From Paludibacteraceae bacterium (GTDB taxonomy: Bacteria > Bacteroidota > Bacteroidia > Bacteroidales > Paludibacteraceae): 64,000 nt of DNA. The notes beneath the pieces are model-generated. The model saw nothing but the letters and a program-made list of their open reading frames with translations. It was not told where the DNA came from and did no database searches. A program made the position numbers and the translations under genes. The stretch lies in contig JAFVAX010000011.1 of the NCBI GenBank assembly GCA_017480285.1, positions 17,889-81,888 on the forward strand. The letters are read 5' to 3'. Shown in pieces: positions 17,223-26,078 of the stretch (position 1 is the stretch's first letter; each line of letters opens with the position of its first letter).

Positions 17223-17333
17223 ATAATTTGCCAAATGTCGAAAAAAAAAGTGAGATTTGGCAGATTATCCAATGATTTAAGCAGACATTTTTTTGCTTAA
17301 ATCTTTACAAATTTTTGCTTAAATCTTTACAAA
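17223..17333. repeat. Leader hairpin and 22 bp tandem duplication upstream of the GT4 gene
   Basis: An imperfect inverted repeat (17223-17236 with 17255-17268, 13 of 14 paired) lies just before the GT4 start. Next to it a 22 bp unit, beginning TTTTTGCTTAAATC, is duplicated exactly at 17290-17311 and 17312-17333. The second copy supplies part of the minus-strand -7 box. These could be regulator sites for the divergent genes; nothing more can be said. Confidence 0.6.
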
Positions 17334-17360
17334 AATACTAAAAAATAGCAGAAAATCAAA
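17330..17360 (-). promoter_or_regulatory. Promoter of the GT4-asnB unit
   Basis: On the minus strand TTTG (17357-17360), 19 bases, TATTTTTG (17330-17337). The leader to the GT4 ATG is about 120 bases and contains the inverted repeat at 17223-17268. Confidence 0.55.
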
Positions 17361-17383
17361 AAAAATTATGTATTTTTGCAAAT

Positions 17384-19387
17384 ATGAATAAGATTTGGCA
17401 TCATCCTTTGGTTGTAGCAATGAGCAATTTGTTGCTTATAATGCTATTTTATACCCTTCAACGGCTGTTCTTTTACTATATCAACACCGATATTTTTACC
17501 GACATATCCACAACTCACCTCTTTGAGATTCTTCTGGGTGGCTTGCGGTTTGACCTGACAGCATTGCTCTACCTGAATAGTGTATATCTCGTACTGCTGC
17601 TTCTGCCCTTCCGCTTTCGTTCAAACAGCATATATCAACAAACAGCAAAGTGGCTTTTTATCGTAAGCAACAGCATCGGCATAATAATCAACTGCGCGGA
17701 TATGGTCTATTTCCGCTTTTCCGACCGCCGTACTACTTTTCGCATCTTTACCGAGTTTCAAAACGAAGGCAACCTACTCTCGATACTTTTTTCGAGCATA
17801 GTACAATACTGGTATGTAACAGTATTTGCCATACTCATAATCGCCCTGTTGGTATTTCTTACACGACAAAAGATATGCACTACCGACAGGCGGTCAAACC
17901 CTTTGTACTACCCGACTGAAACACTTATTTTACTTGTTTGTATCTACTTTACTGTGATTGGTATTCGCGGTGGCTTCGGCAAATACACACGCCCTATAAC
18001 TATCAGTAATGCAATGCAGTATGCCGATAAACCTCAAGAGACGGCACTCGTTCTAAACACACCTTTCACACTGATGAAATCGGTTGAAAACACACCATAC
18101 AGAAATCCACACTATTTCCCTAAAGAACAGTTAGCAACAATCTTCACACCAATAAAAGAACAAAAAGAACAGAATAAAGAAGGCAAGTCTACCAATGTAG
18201 TGATTTTCATTCTTGAGAGTTTTTCAAAAGAGTATATAGGTTTTTATAATCCCGATTTACAGCAAAACATAGAGACCGGTTTCACACCTTTTCTTGACTC
18301 CCTACTGCACTATTCCGCCACTTTCCGGACAAGTCTTGCTTCCGGCAGAAAAAGCATTGACGCTATGCCATCGGTACTATCGTCAATACCGATGTTGATT
18401 GAGCCATATATCGTTACGCCTTACTCAACTAATGCCGTTTCCTCTATAGCCGAGTGTCTGAAAAACGAAGGTTATCAGACGGCATTCTTTCACGGTGCGC
18501 CCAACGGCTCAATGGGCTTTCAGGCATACGCCCGTTCTGCAGGTTTTCAAAAGTATTACGGGATGACCGAATATCTTGAGCAAGACTATGCTACCAATCA
18601 CGACTTTGACGGCACTTGGGCTATATGGGACGAAGAGTTTCTTAAATTCTATGGCATAACGATGAGCAATATGCAAGAGCCTTTCCTTACTGCTGTTTTT
18701 ACCGCCTCGTCGCACCATCCCTTCAGAGTGCCTCTTAGATACGAGAACAGATTTTCCAAAGGCACATTGCCTATACACCAGTGTATCGGCTACAGCGATA
18801 ATGCGTTAAGACAGTTTTTTCAATATGCCAAACAACAAACTTGGTACGACAACACACTGTTCGTTTTCACTGCCGACCATACCAACCGACTCAAAACAGA
18901 AAAGTATAATAACGCCAAAGGACTGTATGAGATACCTATTGCATTTTACAAACCCGACAATTCTCTACAAGGCAAAAAGGAAATACCTTTCTGTCAAACC
19001 GATATTATGCCTACCGTTTTAGGTTATTTGGGCTACGACAAGGCTTATTTTGCTTTCGGAAACGACAAATCCCACTTTCTTACCACCAACAAAACAGACT
19101 CCTTAACCAACCTGAATAACTATATTGTCAACTATAATCACCCACTATATCAAATTTTTTCCGATAGCCTGTTGTTGCAATTCGATGGCAAAGACATTTG
19201 TGCTATATACGACTACCAAGCCGACCCAATGCTTAAAAACAATCTCAAGGACAGTCTCTTAAACGACAGTTCTGACTGTGCTCCAAACAAAAAAGAAGCA
19301 CAACAAATGCTTCTTTATCTCAAGGCTTATATTCAGCAATATATATCGCGAATGATTGAAAACCGGCTTACAACCCAAACAGATTAG
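17384..19387 (+). CDS. LTA synthase-like membrane sulfatase/phosphoglycerol transferase
   Basis: 667 residues. About five membrane helices fill the first 210 residues, followed by a periplasmic alkaline-phosphatase-fold domain. Metal and catalytic motifs of the LtaS/OpgB type are seen: FILESFSKEY (about 274-283), SGRKSIDAMPS where a Ser replaces the usual Thr nucleophile (about 322-332), and FTADHTN (about 497-503). In Gram-negative cells relatives transfer phosphoglycerol or phosphoethanolamine to glycans or lipid A. A -7-like box TATTTTTG at 17371-17378 sits just before the ATG, with no clear -33 box. Its end overlaps the convergent topoisomerase gene by 4 bases. Confidence 0.82.
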   Translation: MNKIWHHPLVVAMSNLLLIMLFYTLQRLFFYYINTDIFTDISTTHLFEILLGGLRFDLTALLYLNSVYLVLLLLPFRFRSNSIYQQTAKWLFIVSNSIGIIINCADMVYFRFSDRRTTFRIFTEFQNEGNLLSILFSSIVQYWYVTVFAILIIALLVFLTRQKICTTDRRSNPLYYPTETLILLVCIYFTVIGIRGGFGKYTRPITISNAMQYADKPQETALVLNTPFTLMKSVENTPYRNPHYFPKEQLATIFTPIKEQKEQNKEGKSTNVVIFILESFSKEYIGFYNPDLQQNIETGFTPFLDSLLHYSATFRTSLASGRKSIDAMPSVLSSIPMLIEPYIVTPYSTNAVSSIAECLKNEGYQTAFFHGAPNGSMGFQAYARSAGFQKYYGMTEYLEQDYATNHDFDGTWAIWDEEFLKFYGITMSNMQEPFLTAVFTASSHHPFRVPLRYENRFSKGTLPIHQCIGYSDNALRQFFQYAKQQTWYDNTLFVFTADHTNRLKTEKYNNAKGLYEIPIAFYKPDNSLQGKKEIPFCQTDIMPTVLGYLGYDKAYFAFGNDKSHFLTTNKTDSLTNLNNYIVNYNHPLYQIFSDSLLLQFDGKDICAIYDYQADPMLKNNLKDSLLNDSSDCAPNKKEAQQMLLYLKAYIQQYISRMIENRLTTQTD

Positions 19388-22011
19388 AACAGACTTATTT
19401 CCAACTGCGAATCCTCGTTATCGTTTCTTTTAGGTTTGTCCGATGAATTTTCATCTGCCGACTCCTCTGTTTCCAAGGGATTATTATCGTCTGCTACATC
19501 AGGCACATCAGTCTGTTCATCAGTTAAATCCTCCGTCTGCTCTTCACTCGGCTCTTCCTCCGGCGGTTCGGGGGTTATATCTTCAATACTTGCGAACTCC
19601 TGTAGTGGCAAGCGTTTGCCTTTTGCCTTCGCACTCTTAACTGAGATAAACTCCTCCATCGGTACAACAATCGCCTCTTTAGATTCATCTTTCGGAGTGA
19701 TTTGTATAACACACGACTGCTTATCCGACAGCAGCACAAGTCTTGACAAAGGATTGGCAGACAAGAAATTCTGCGGTTTGGGCGAGCAGTCCAACTGGAA
19801 GCGTTTGGCATAGTAGAAACCTAAATCTTCGTCCCACAAAACAGCAGTCCAAACCTTATCTTCGTCATATTTCTCAATGCGCAGAATGCCATCATCGAAA
19901 TGTGCGGTCAAATCAAACGAAGTGGAATAATAATCACCATTTTGGTTTACAACAAGTATATGGTCATCGCTCTGGAACTCACCAAGATAAGTGCCCTGAC
20001 CATCGTAGTTGATACGAAGTACATCTGGGTCAAACCATACTTTCCGTCCGCCCAAAGTACTTGTGCCATGTTGTTTGAGAGTTATCTTTGCTACTTCAAA
20101 TTTCGTCAGCAGGTTTCCGCGACTCTGACGCCCTTTCACTGCAAGTTCCGACAAGTCTTTTGTTACTTCAAGATTTCTCAATCTCAATGCCGGCTTGAGT
20201 TGAATACGAATAGTCTCAGCCTCTCCATTAGGATTGGCAGTGAAATAAACGACCTTCGAACCGGGTTTGCCCTGTGTGAGATCATACTCTTTATCGCGTG
20301 CAAGACCTGTAGCTGCGAAACGCTTCATATAATAAACACCGTTCTTGCCATCACGATAGACAACATTATATATGGTGCGATTATCGTTTTTCTTGAAGAT
20401 TGCCACATGCAGAATGTTCGTACCGATAAATATCTTCTCTGCCACACGCATTATCTTGTACTTGCCGTCCTTATAGAAGATGATGATATCGTCAATATCA
20501 GAGCAGTCGCACAAGTACTCGTCGCGTTTTAAGCCGGTTCCTATAAACCCGTCCTCACGATTGATATACAGTTTCTGATTAGCCTCAACAACGGTCTTAA
20601 CATTGATATTGTCAAAGTTGCGTATCTCTGTTCTTCGCGGATATTTCTCGCCGTATTTGGTTTTCAGATTTTCAAACCAACTTATTGTATAATCAACTAT
20701 ATGCGAGAGGTTATATGCAGTCTGCTTCAGTTCCTTCTGTAACTTTGCTATCTGTTCGTCAGCCGCCTTTGAGTCGAAAGCAGTAAAACGGCGGGTCTTG
20801 ATTTCCAAAAGTTTGAGCAAATCTTCACGAGTTATCTCACGAATAAACATCGCCTTAAACGGTTCCATCGCCTTTTGCAAGAAATCTACAACCTCATCAA
20901 CCGACTTGCTTTGCTCAAACTCCTGCGCTTTGTACATACGATTCTCTATAAAGATACGCTCAAGGGTCGTATATAAGAGTTGTTCCTGAAGTTCGCCCTG
21001 CTGTATCTCAAGTTCCCATTTCAAAAGGCTCAGCGTATGGTCGGTTGTAAGTTCCAGAATATCACTGACTGTGGTAAATATCGGTTTCTTGTCTTTTATG
21101 ACGCAGCAGTTCGGCGAGATCGACACCTCACAACTTGTGCAAGCATACAGAGCGTCAATGGTCTTGTCGGACGACACACCTGGCTGAAGTTGCACGGCTA
21201 TCTCCGCTTGATCGGCAGTATTGTCGTCAACTTTCTTAATCTTTATCTTGCCTTTCTGACTCGCCTTGATGATACTCTGAATAATGGAAGTAGAAGTTGT
21301 TCCGTAAGGTATCTCTGTGATAATAAGACTCTTATTATCTTGTGATTTGGTTATTTTAGCCCTTATTCTGACAACACCTCCGCGCTCACCGTCGTTATAA
21401 CGGCTCACATCCACCATTCCGCCGGTCGGGAAATCAGGATAGAGTTGGTATTCTTCTCCTCTAAGATAATCAAGTGCCGCATCGCAAACCTCGTTGAAGT
21501 TATGTGGCAGGATCTTAGAGTTGAGTCCCACCGCAATACCTTCTACACCCTGCACTAACAGAAGCGGGAATTTGACAGGTAGTTGTATCGGCTCTTTCTT
21601 ACGCCCGTCGTAAGAGAGCATCCAATTCGTGGTTTTCGGATTGAACACCGTCTCAAGAGCAAACTTCGAAAGGCGTGCCTCTATATAACGCGGTGCCGCA
21701 GCATCATCACCGGTAAAGATGTTTCCCCAGTTTCCTTGCGTGTCAATGAGCAAATCCTTCTGCCCTAATCCTACAAGCGCTACGCCAATAGAAGCATCGC
21801 CGTGTGGGTGATACTGCATTGTCTGACCAACGATGTTCGCCACTTTGTTGTAGCGACCATCATCGAGCGTCTTCATTGTATGCAGAATACGACGCTGGAC
21901 AGGTTTGAGTCCATCGTAGGCATCAGGAACAGCCCGCTCGAGTATGACATAAGAAGCATAATCGAGAAACCAGTTCTGGAACATCCCGTTAAGATGCAGG
22001 CTTTCGTCCAT
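19384..22011 (-). CDS. parC: DNA topoisomerase IV subunit A (ParC/GyrA family)
   Basis: 875 residues. The N-terminal breakage-reunion domain holds AAAPRYIEARLS with the active-site Tyr109, and the quinolone-region pattern YHPHGDAS (about 67-74). The C-terminal part forms a beta-pinwheel-like region and ends in an acidic, low-complexity tail of about 75 residues (many Glu/Asp/Thr). The form lacking a full GyrA-box and carrying this tail fits the Bacteroidetes ParC rather than GyrA; the parE partner is not in the window. The stop overlaps the convergent LTA-synthase-like gene. Confidence 0.88.
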   Translation of the reverse strand: MDESLHLNGMFQNWFLDYASYVILERAVPDAYDGLKPVQRRILHTMKTLDDGRYNKVANIVGQTMQYHPHGDASIGVALVGLGQKDLLIDTQGNWGNIFTGDDAAAPRYIEARLSKFALETVFNPKTTNWMLSYDGRKKEPIQLPVKFPLLLVQGVEGIAVGLNSKILPHNFNEVCDAALDYLRGEEYQLYPDFPTGGMVDVSRYNDGERGGVVRIRAKITKSQDNKSLIITEIPYGTTSTSIIQSIIKASQKGKIKIKKVDDNTADQAEIAVQLQPGVSSDKTIDALYACTSCEVSISPNCCVIKDKKPIFTTVSDILELTTDHTLSLLKWELEIQQGELQEQLLYTTLERIFIENRMYKAQEFEQSKSVDEVVDFLQKAMEPFKAMFIREITREDLLKLLEIKTRRFTAFDSKAADEQIAKLQKELKQTAYNLSHIVDYTISWFENLKTKYGEKYPRRTEIRNFDNINVKTVVEANQKLYINREDGFIGTGLKRDEYLCDCSDIDDIIIFYKDGKYKIMRVAEKIFIGTNILHVAIFKKNDNRTIYNVVYRDGKNGVYYMKRFAATGLARDKEYDLTQGKPGSKVVYFTANPNGEAETIRIQLKPALRLRNLEVTKDLSELAVKGRQSRGNLLTKFEVAKITLKQHGTSTLGGRKVWFDPDVLRINYDGQGTYLGEFQSDDHILVVNQNGDYYSTSFDLTAHFDDGILRIEKYDEDKVWTAVLWDEDLGFYYAKRFQLDCSPKPQNFLSANPLSRLVLLSDKQSCVIQITPKDESKEAIVVPMEEFISVKSAKAKGKRLPLQEFASIEDITPEPPEEEPSEEQTEDLTDEQTDVPDVADDNNPLETEESADENSSDKPKRNDNEDSQLEISLF

Positions 22012-22017
22012 AGAGTT

Positions 22018-22209
22018 TTATTCCATATAACGGTTTATGAGTATATACGACAATATACCAACAAACTCAAGAATCAAACTTGCAGCAAGCAAACCATTGC
22101 TCATAAATGCGAAATAATAAACTGCAAGACATACTACTCCACACAACACAAGCACAAGGGAGCAGATTTTCAAAAGAGAATTTTGCATAATATCTTGTTT
22201 TTTAGTCAT
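22018..22209 (-). CDS. Small two-helix membrane protein (63 aa)
   Basis: No family is recognised. Two hydrophobic segments cover about residues 12-35 and 40-58, with short polar ends, so it is probably an inner-membrane hairpin. ATG at 22209 or at 22188 (MQNSLL) could both serve. It lies between upp and parC on the same strand, 10 bases after upp, so it is likely co-transcribed. Confidence 0.55.
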   Translation of the reverse strand: MTKKQDIMQNSLLKICSLVLVLCGVVCLAVYYFAFMSNGLLAASLILEFVGILSYILINRYME

Positions 22210-22219
22210 TCTAACAATG

Positions 22220-22870
22220 TCATTCCTTCACTCCAAATGCCAAATCGCCGGCATCGCCAAGCCCCGGAAGAATGTATTTATGTTCATTTAAGCCCTCGTC
22301 AATCGCAGCCACAAAAAGCGTTGTATCTTCAGGCATCTTTTCGCTGATATATTCTATCGCCTCAGGTGTTGCAAGAACGCAGGCAAGAAAAACATGCTTT
22401 GGCTTGCCGTTCTGCTTAAAGGCCTCGTATGCCGTCAGCATAGAACTGCCGGTTGCAAGCATCGGGTCAGCAATAATAAGTACTTTATCGTCCAAACGGG
22501 GAGAGGCAAGATATTCAGTATGAATAGTAAATTCTGTCTCACTACTATACTTACGATAAGCTGATATAAAAGCATTTTCAGCATGGTCGAAATAGTTGAG
22601 CACCCCTTGATGCAAAGGAAGTCCTGCACGAAGTATGGATGCCACTACCACCCTATCGGCTATAACTTTTGTTTTCATCTTAGCAAGCGGTGTTGAGAGC
22701 GATTGCTCCTCAAAACGCAACTGCTTGCTTATCTCGTATGCCATTATCTCACCCAAACGCTCAATGTTCCGACGAAAACGCATCGAGTCAGTCTGGACAT
22801 TAACATCACGCAACTCATTCAAAAAAACCGAAACCAACGATGGTTCGCTCGTAAGACAAATTACTTTCAT
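22220..22870 (-). CDS. upp: Uracil phosphoribosyltransferase
   Basis: 216 residues. It makes UMP from uracil and PRPP (pyrimidine salvage). The PRPP-binding loop DPMLATGSSM (about residues 138-147) and the C-terminal PGLGDAGDLAFG uracil-binding loop are clear. It starts 8 bases after the upstream exported protein ends and probably shares its promoter at 23325-23356. Confidence 0.93.
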   Translation of the reverse strand: MKVICLTSEPSLVSVFLNELRDVNVQTDSMRFRRNIERLGEIMAYEISKQLRFEEQSLSTPLAKMKTKVIADRVVVASILRAGLPLHQGVLNYFDHAENAFISAYRKYSSETEFTIHTEYLASPRLDDKVLIIADPMLATGSSMLTAYEAFKQNGKPKHVFLACVLATPEAIEYISEKMPEDTTLFVAAIDEGLNEHKYILPGLGDAGDLAFGVKE

Positions 22871-22878
22871 ATACTTTA

Positions 22879-23241
22879 TTATTTGCCAACTTTATATTTT
22901 TTCTTTATTTGCTTCAGAGAGTCTTGCTTTCTCAGAAGTTCTGTGCGATAGAACCCTAACTTTATCAGCCTGTCTTTCAACTTTTCCTGCTCTTTCTGGT
23001 ACGCCTTAGGGTCAGTCTTTTTCAAAGTCTTTTTCAGCAACTTATTCTGTTGCTTTATAGCCTTAAGTTCTGCTTTATAATAACGCTGCTCCTGCTTGAT
23101 AACTTCTTTTTCGGTCTTAATCTGCTCTGACATCACAACCCGATCTGCCGTTGTATCCACCCTTAACGGGGCTACAACCTGAGCCTTAAACGCAGTTGCA
23201 GACAATAAAATAATAATCAATATAACTAAATTCCTCATCAT
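22879..23241 (-). CDS. Exported Lys-rich coiled-coil protein of unknown function
   Basis: About 120 residues from MMRNLVIL (ATG at 23241 or 23238). A signal peptide (to TAFKA) is followed by a mature part rich in Lys, Gln and Glu with heptad-like spacing (EVIKQEQRYYKAELKAIKQQ), so a periplasmic coiled coil is likely. The track-like extension to 23304 would overlap the region before the promoter leader and has no support. No function is recognised. It precedes upp by 8 bases. Confidence 0.6.
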   Translation of the reverse strand: MMRNLVILIIILLSATAFKAQVVAPLRVDTTADRVVMSEQIKTEKEVIKQEQRYYKAELKAIKQQNKLLKKTLKKTDPKAYQKEQEKLKDRLIKLGFYRTELLRKQDSLKQIKKKYKVGK

Positions 23242-23324
23242 TGGAAGTTGAACCGCTTCGCTGCCCAAAGTTGAAAAAATGACCCAAATAAAGCAGAAAA
23301 CCACATTTTCTCGTTGTTACCCTG

Positions 23325-23356
23325 CAAATGTACATTTTTTTTACGGAAAATGCAAA
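23325..23356 (-). promoter_or_regulatory. Promoter of the exported protein-upp unit
   Basis: On the minus strand TTTG (23353-23356), 20 bases, TACATTTG (23325-23332). It lies downstream of the cobalamin riboswitch, so this unit can be transcribed without passing through the riboswitch. Confidence 0.7.
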
Positions 23357-23539
23357 TTTTTTTACAAAAAAACAAGTTTTGTAAGCGTATTGGCAAAAGA
23401 ACACTCAGCAGAAGGCAATAGAAAAGGCAGAAAACATGTTTGCTACAAATGTTCTTCACACAATAGGCCTACAAAACCATAAAAGGAAAATTTTTCCTTG
23501 ATCTTGATGCGCCTTAATCCGCGAAAACACATCAAAACA

Positions 23540-23745
23540 CGACATTACGGCAGGTCTTCTGACTTTCTCCAAACGGCTCTCGTCTTCCCGTTTCATAACA
23601 GTGACGATAAAGATGTTAGAACCGTCAGTAATAATCGTGCCAAAAAGCAACAACTATTCCGGATTTCACAGCAGCGGGACTGTGGAAGATTTTCACTTCG
23701 CTTCCCTTTTCATCTCATATCAGGCAGGATGCCCGACACAAAACA
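23540..23745 (-). ncRNA. Cobalamin riboswitch
   Basis: Read on the minus strand, the conserved core is complete: AAAAGGGAAGC, GTGAAAATCTTCCACAGT, CCCGCTGCTGTGA (23666-23709), and the 3' B12 box GTCAGAAGACCTGCC (23549-23563). It binds adenosylcobalamin-type ligands and normally shuts off transport or synthesis genes. A short A/T-rich palindrome, AAGGAAAA...TTTTCCTT (23483-23499), follows and may be the expression platform or terminator. No B12 gene follows: the next minus-strand gene is the exported coiled-coil protein, which has its own promoter. Confidence 0.9.
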
Positions 23746-23759
23746 CCGCAATGTCAATG

Positions 23760-23791
23760 CAAATATACAACTTTTTTCTGAAAATAACAAA
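23760..23791 (-). promoter_or_regulatory. Promoter of the cobalamin riboswitch transcript
   Basis: On the minus strand TTTG (23788-23791), 20 bases, TATATTTG (23760-23767), ending about 15 bases before the riboswitch begins. It shows the riboswitch is a transcribed unit. Confidence 0.75.
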
Positions 23792-23813
23792 AGATCGTTA
23801 AAAATTGTCAATT

Positions 23814-23845
23814 TTTGTATTTCTACGCAATTTTTATTATCTTTG
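23814..23845 (+). promoter_or_regulatory. Promoter of dgt
   Basis: TTTG (23814-23817), 20 bases, TATCTTTG (23838-23845), 27 bases before the dgt ATG. It is divergent from, and about 50 bases from, the riboswitch promoter. Confidence 0.75.
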
Positions 23846-23872
23846 CCAAGATAAAGATATTTATTTGCTATT

Positions 23873-25276
23873 ATGTACAAAATCAATTGGGACACATATC
23901 TGCCTTCAAGCAGAAATTGCGAGTCTGCATTTGCGAAAAACAATCATTCAGGCGATCTCAGAACAGCCTTCGATAGCGACTTCGGAAGAGTTATTTTCTC
24001 GTCTGCCGCACGGCGTATGCACGACAAGACACAAGTCTTTCCTCTCACAAGTGGCGATAAAGTGCATACTCGTCTCACCCACTCTATCGAAGTGATGAAC
24101 ATTGCCGAGTCTTTAGGTATAAGCCTGTGCCGTGATACCGATTTTCAGCAGACCTACGCCAACCAAGCCCTCTTTTTCGAACGGGCAATACCCACTGTAC
24201 TCAAAACAGCGGCTTTTGTACACGACATCGGCAACCCGCCATTCGGACATCACGGCGAAGATGTTATAAAAGACTATTTCAAAACAAACGAATATTATCT
24301 TGACGGACTAAACGATTCCGAAAAATGCGATTTCCTGCAATTTGACGGAAACGCCGCCGGATTTCGTATCCTTACCAAAGGACAGTATCTCGGCGACCTA
24401 AGCGGACTCAACCTTACTCTCGCGACATTGGCCACTTACCTCAAATATCCTAACTATAACTCAAAGCAAAAAGATATTTATATAGGATTAAAGAAACACG
24501 GCGTTTTCTATACCGAAAAAGATATATTGGATAAGATAGCCGATGCCTGCCAACTACGCTCATCTAAAGGGCACTACAAACGCCACCCGCTCAGTTTTCT
24601 TGTTGAAGCAGCCGACTCAATATGCTATCTCTCGATGGACATTGACGACGGACTTGAACTCAAACTCTATACTTTTGAACAACTCATTAAGGAAATAAAT
24701 CGCCTTATCGACCCCTCCGGAAAAACTGACATCAAGGAAATACTCAAGCTCAAAGATAAGTCTTACGAACCTAAAAACAGTGCCGACTTCCGTGTCGCAC
24801 TCATAGGTTATTTAGTAGAATTGGCGTTGAGAAATTTCAAGACGCACCTTCAAGAGATCGACGAAGGCACTTATAGTAAGGAACTTATCTTCGACGACCC
24901 TCTGCATATCGCTGACGCCTTGAGCCTCTTTGCACAACGACATTATTACACTGCAAGTGCCATTATGCAAGCCGAACTGACCGGTGCCAATGTTTTGAAA
25001 GGACTGCTTGACAACCTTTTGCCACTCGTCATGAACAACGACAAGCACCTGCTTAGTGTTATGTCGCCAGAAACACCAAAACTTGTTCTTCAGGAATGCG
25101 GACTCTACAACCCTATTTCTACAAGTTTGAGTAATCCAACCTCTGCCACCGATTTCACCACTCTGCTCAAACAAGTGCCCAAATACTATAAACTGCATCT
25201 TGTTGTTGATTGGATATGTGGCATGACCGACAAATACGCCGTCCATACATACCAAAAACTCAGCGGGATGAAATAG
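23873..25276 (+). CDS. dgt: dGTP triphosphohydrolase-like HD protein
   Basis: 467 residues. It hydrolyses dNTPs (classically dGTP) to the nucleoside and triphosphate. The HD metal site is visible as His70 (THSIEV), FVHDIGNPPFGHHGE (His117-Asp118 and the following His pair) and a later Asp (DIDDG). The N-terminal DKTQVFPL pattern is typical of Dgt. It stands alone with its own promoter and ends convergent to the left-arm deacetylase. Relatives can also act in antiphage dNTP depletion, but nothing here shows that. Confidence 0.88.
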   Translation: MYKINWDTYLPSSRNCESAFAKNNHSGDLRTAFDSDFGRVIFSSAARRMHDKTQVFPLTSGDKVHTRLTHSIEVMNIAESLGISLCRDTDFQQTYANQALFFERAIPTVLKTAAFVHDIGNPPFGHHGEDVIKDYFKTNEYYLDGLNDSEKCDFLQFDGNAAGFRILTKGQYLGDLSGLNLTLATLATYLKYPNYNSKQKDIYIGLKKHGVFYTEKDILDKIADACQLRSSKGHYKRHPLSFLVEAADSICYLSMDIDDGLELKLYTFEQLIKEINRLIDPSGKTDIKEILKLKDKSYEPKNSADFRVALIGYLVELALRNFKTHLQEIDEGTYSKELIFDDPLHIADALSLFAQRHYYTASAIMQAELTGANVLKGLLDNLLPLVMNNDKHLLSVMSPETPKLVLQECGLYNPISTSLSNPTSATDFTTLLKQVPKYYKLHLVVDWICGMTDKYAVHTYQKLSGMK

Positions 25277-25366
25277 TATTGCATAATTGTTCCTGTATAT
25301 TCTCAATACAGGTCATTACCGACAAATATTCTTTCTGATTTTGAAAATGTCATCTATACAGAAAAC

Positions 25367-26074
25367 TCAATTATACATCCCGTTTTCTGCAATTATTATT
25401 CTTGGTATTTTGAGCAGGTTGTATTCTTTATCTTTACGGATAGGTCCGCCCCAACCGGCAAAGGACAATGTAATACCCGACTTTTGCAGAATAAGAAGCG
25501 TAGATTTATTGTAGCTGCCAAAGGGAAAGGCAAAGATATCAATCTTTTTATTCAGCAGGTTTTCTAACCATTGCTTGCAACCGGTTATTTCATCTTCTTG
25601 TTGTTGTTCTGTCAGCTTTGAAAGCATCGGGTGTGAAATGGTATGACTTCCGATGGTGCAAAGAGGGTGCAATGAGAGTTCTTTTATTTGCTTTTCACTT
25701 AGCATTTTATATGGCGGATAGCCTTGCTCAATGTAGTTTTTTGTGATGAAAATGCAGAAAGGGATATTGTGTTTTTCCAGAATAGGAAGTGCGTTTTGGT
25801 AGTTGTCTTCATAGCCATCGTCGAAAGTTATTACGACAAATTTTCCTTTTATCTGTTTGTTGTTGATACGGTCTGCAAGTTCGTTTACGGATATGAAATG
25901 CCAATCTTTTGATTTGTATTGTACAATCAGTTTTTCAAAGCGTTCGGGAGTTATTTCAAAGTCTTGCTGTTCTTTATTTTCAGATTGTTCCTGCGTAACA
26001 CGATGCAGTTCCCACACCTCGCCTAAAACGGGATGAGTTAGGTTGAAAAGATACTTTTTTAGACGAAGAAACAT
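25367..26074 (-). CDS. Polysaccharide deacetylase (NodB-like), last gene of the left arm
   Basis: 235 residues. The NodB motifs are present: TFDDGYED (about 84-91), SHTISH (about 148-153) and FAFPFGSYN (about 182-190), so it should remove an N- or O-acetyl from a sugar with a divalent metal. There is no signal peptide. It is a close paralogue of the gene at 59844-60551; shared stretches include LHPLCTIGSH-type and NIPFCIFITKNYI-type blocks, more than half the residues by eye. The two copies end the two arms in opposite directions. It starts 4 bases after the GT2 gene. Confidence 0.85.
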   Translation of the reverse strand: MFLRLKKYLFNLTHPVLGEVWELHRVTQEQSENKEQQDFEITPERFEKLIVQYKSKDWHFISVNELADRINNKQIKGKFVVITFDDGYEDNYQNALPILEKHNIPFCIFITKNYIEQGYPPYKMLSEKQIKELSLHPLCTIGSHTISHPMLSKLTEQQQEDEITGCKQWLENLLNKKIDIFAFPFGSYNKSTLLILQKSGITLSFAGWGGPIRKDKEYNLLKIPRIIIAENGMYN

Positions 26075-26078
26075 ATAT

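Noticed and set aside
23456-23653. Minus-strand frame of 65 codons over the B12 box
   Set aside because: It lies within the cobalamin riboswitch and its linker; no ribosome site or family resemblance.
25292-25312. Terminator between dgt and the deacetylase gene
   Set aside because: A 7 bp hairpin (CCTGTAT/ATACAGG) is present but has no T tract in either direction, so it was not listed as a feature.
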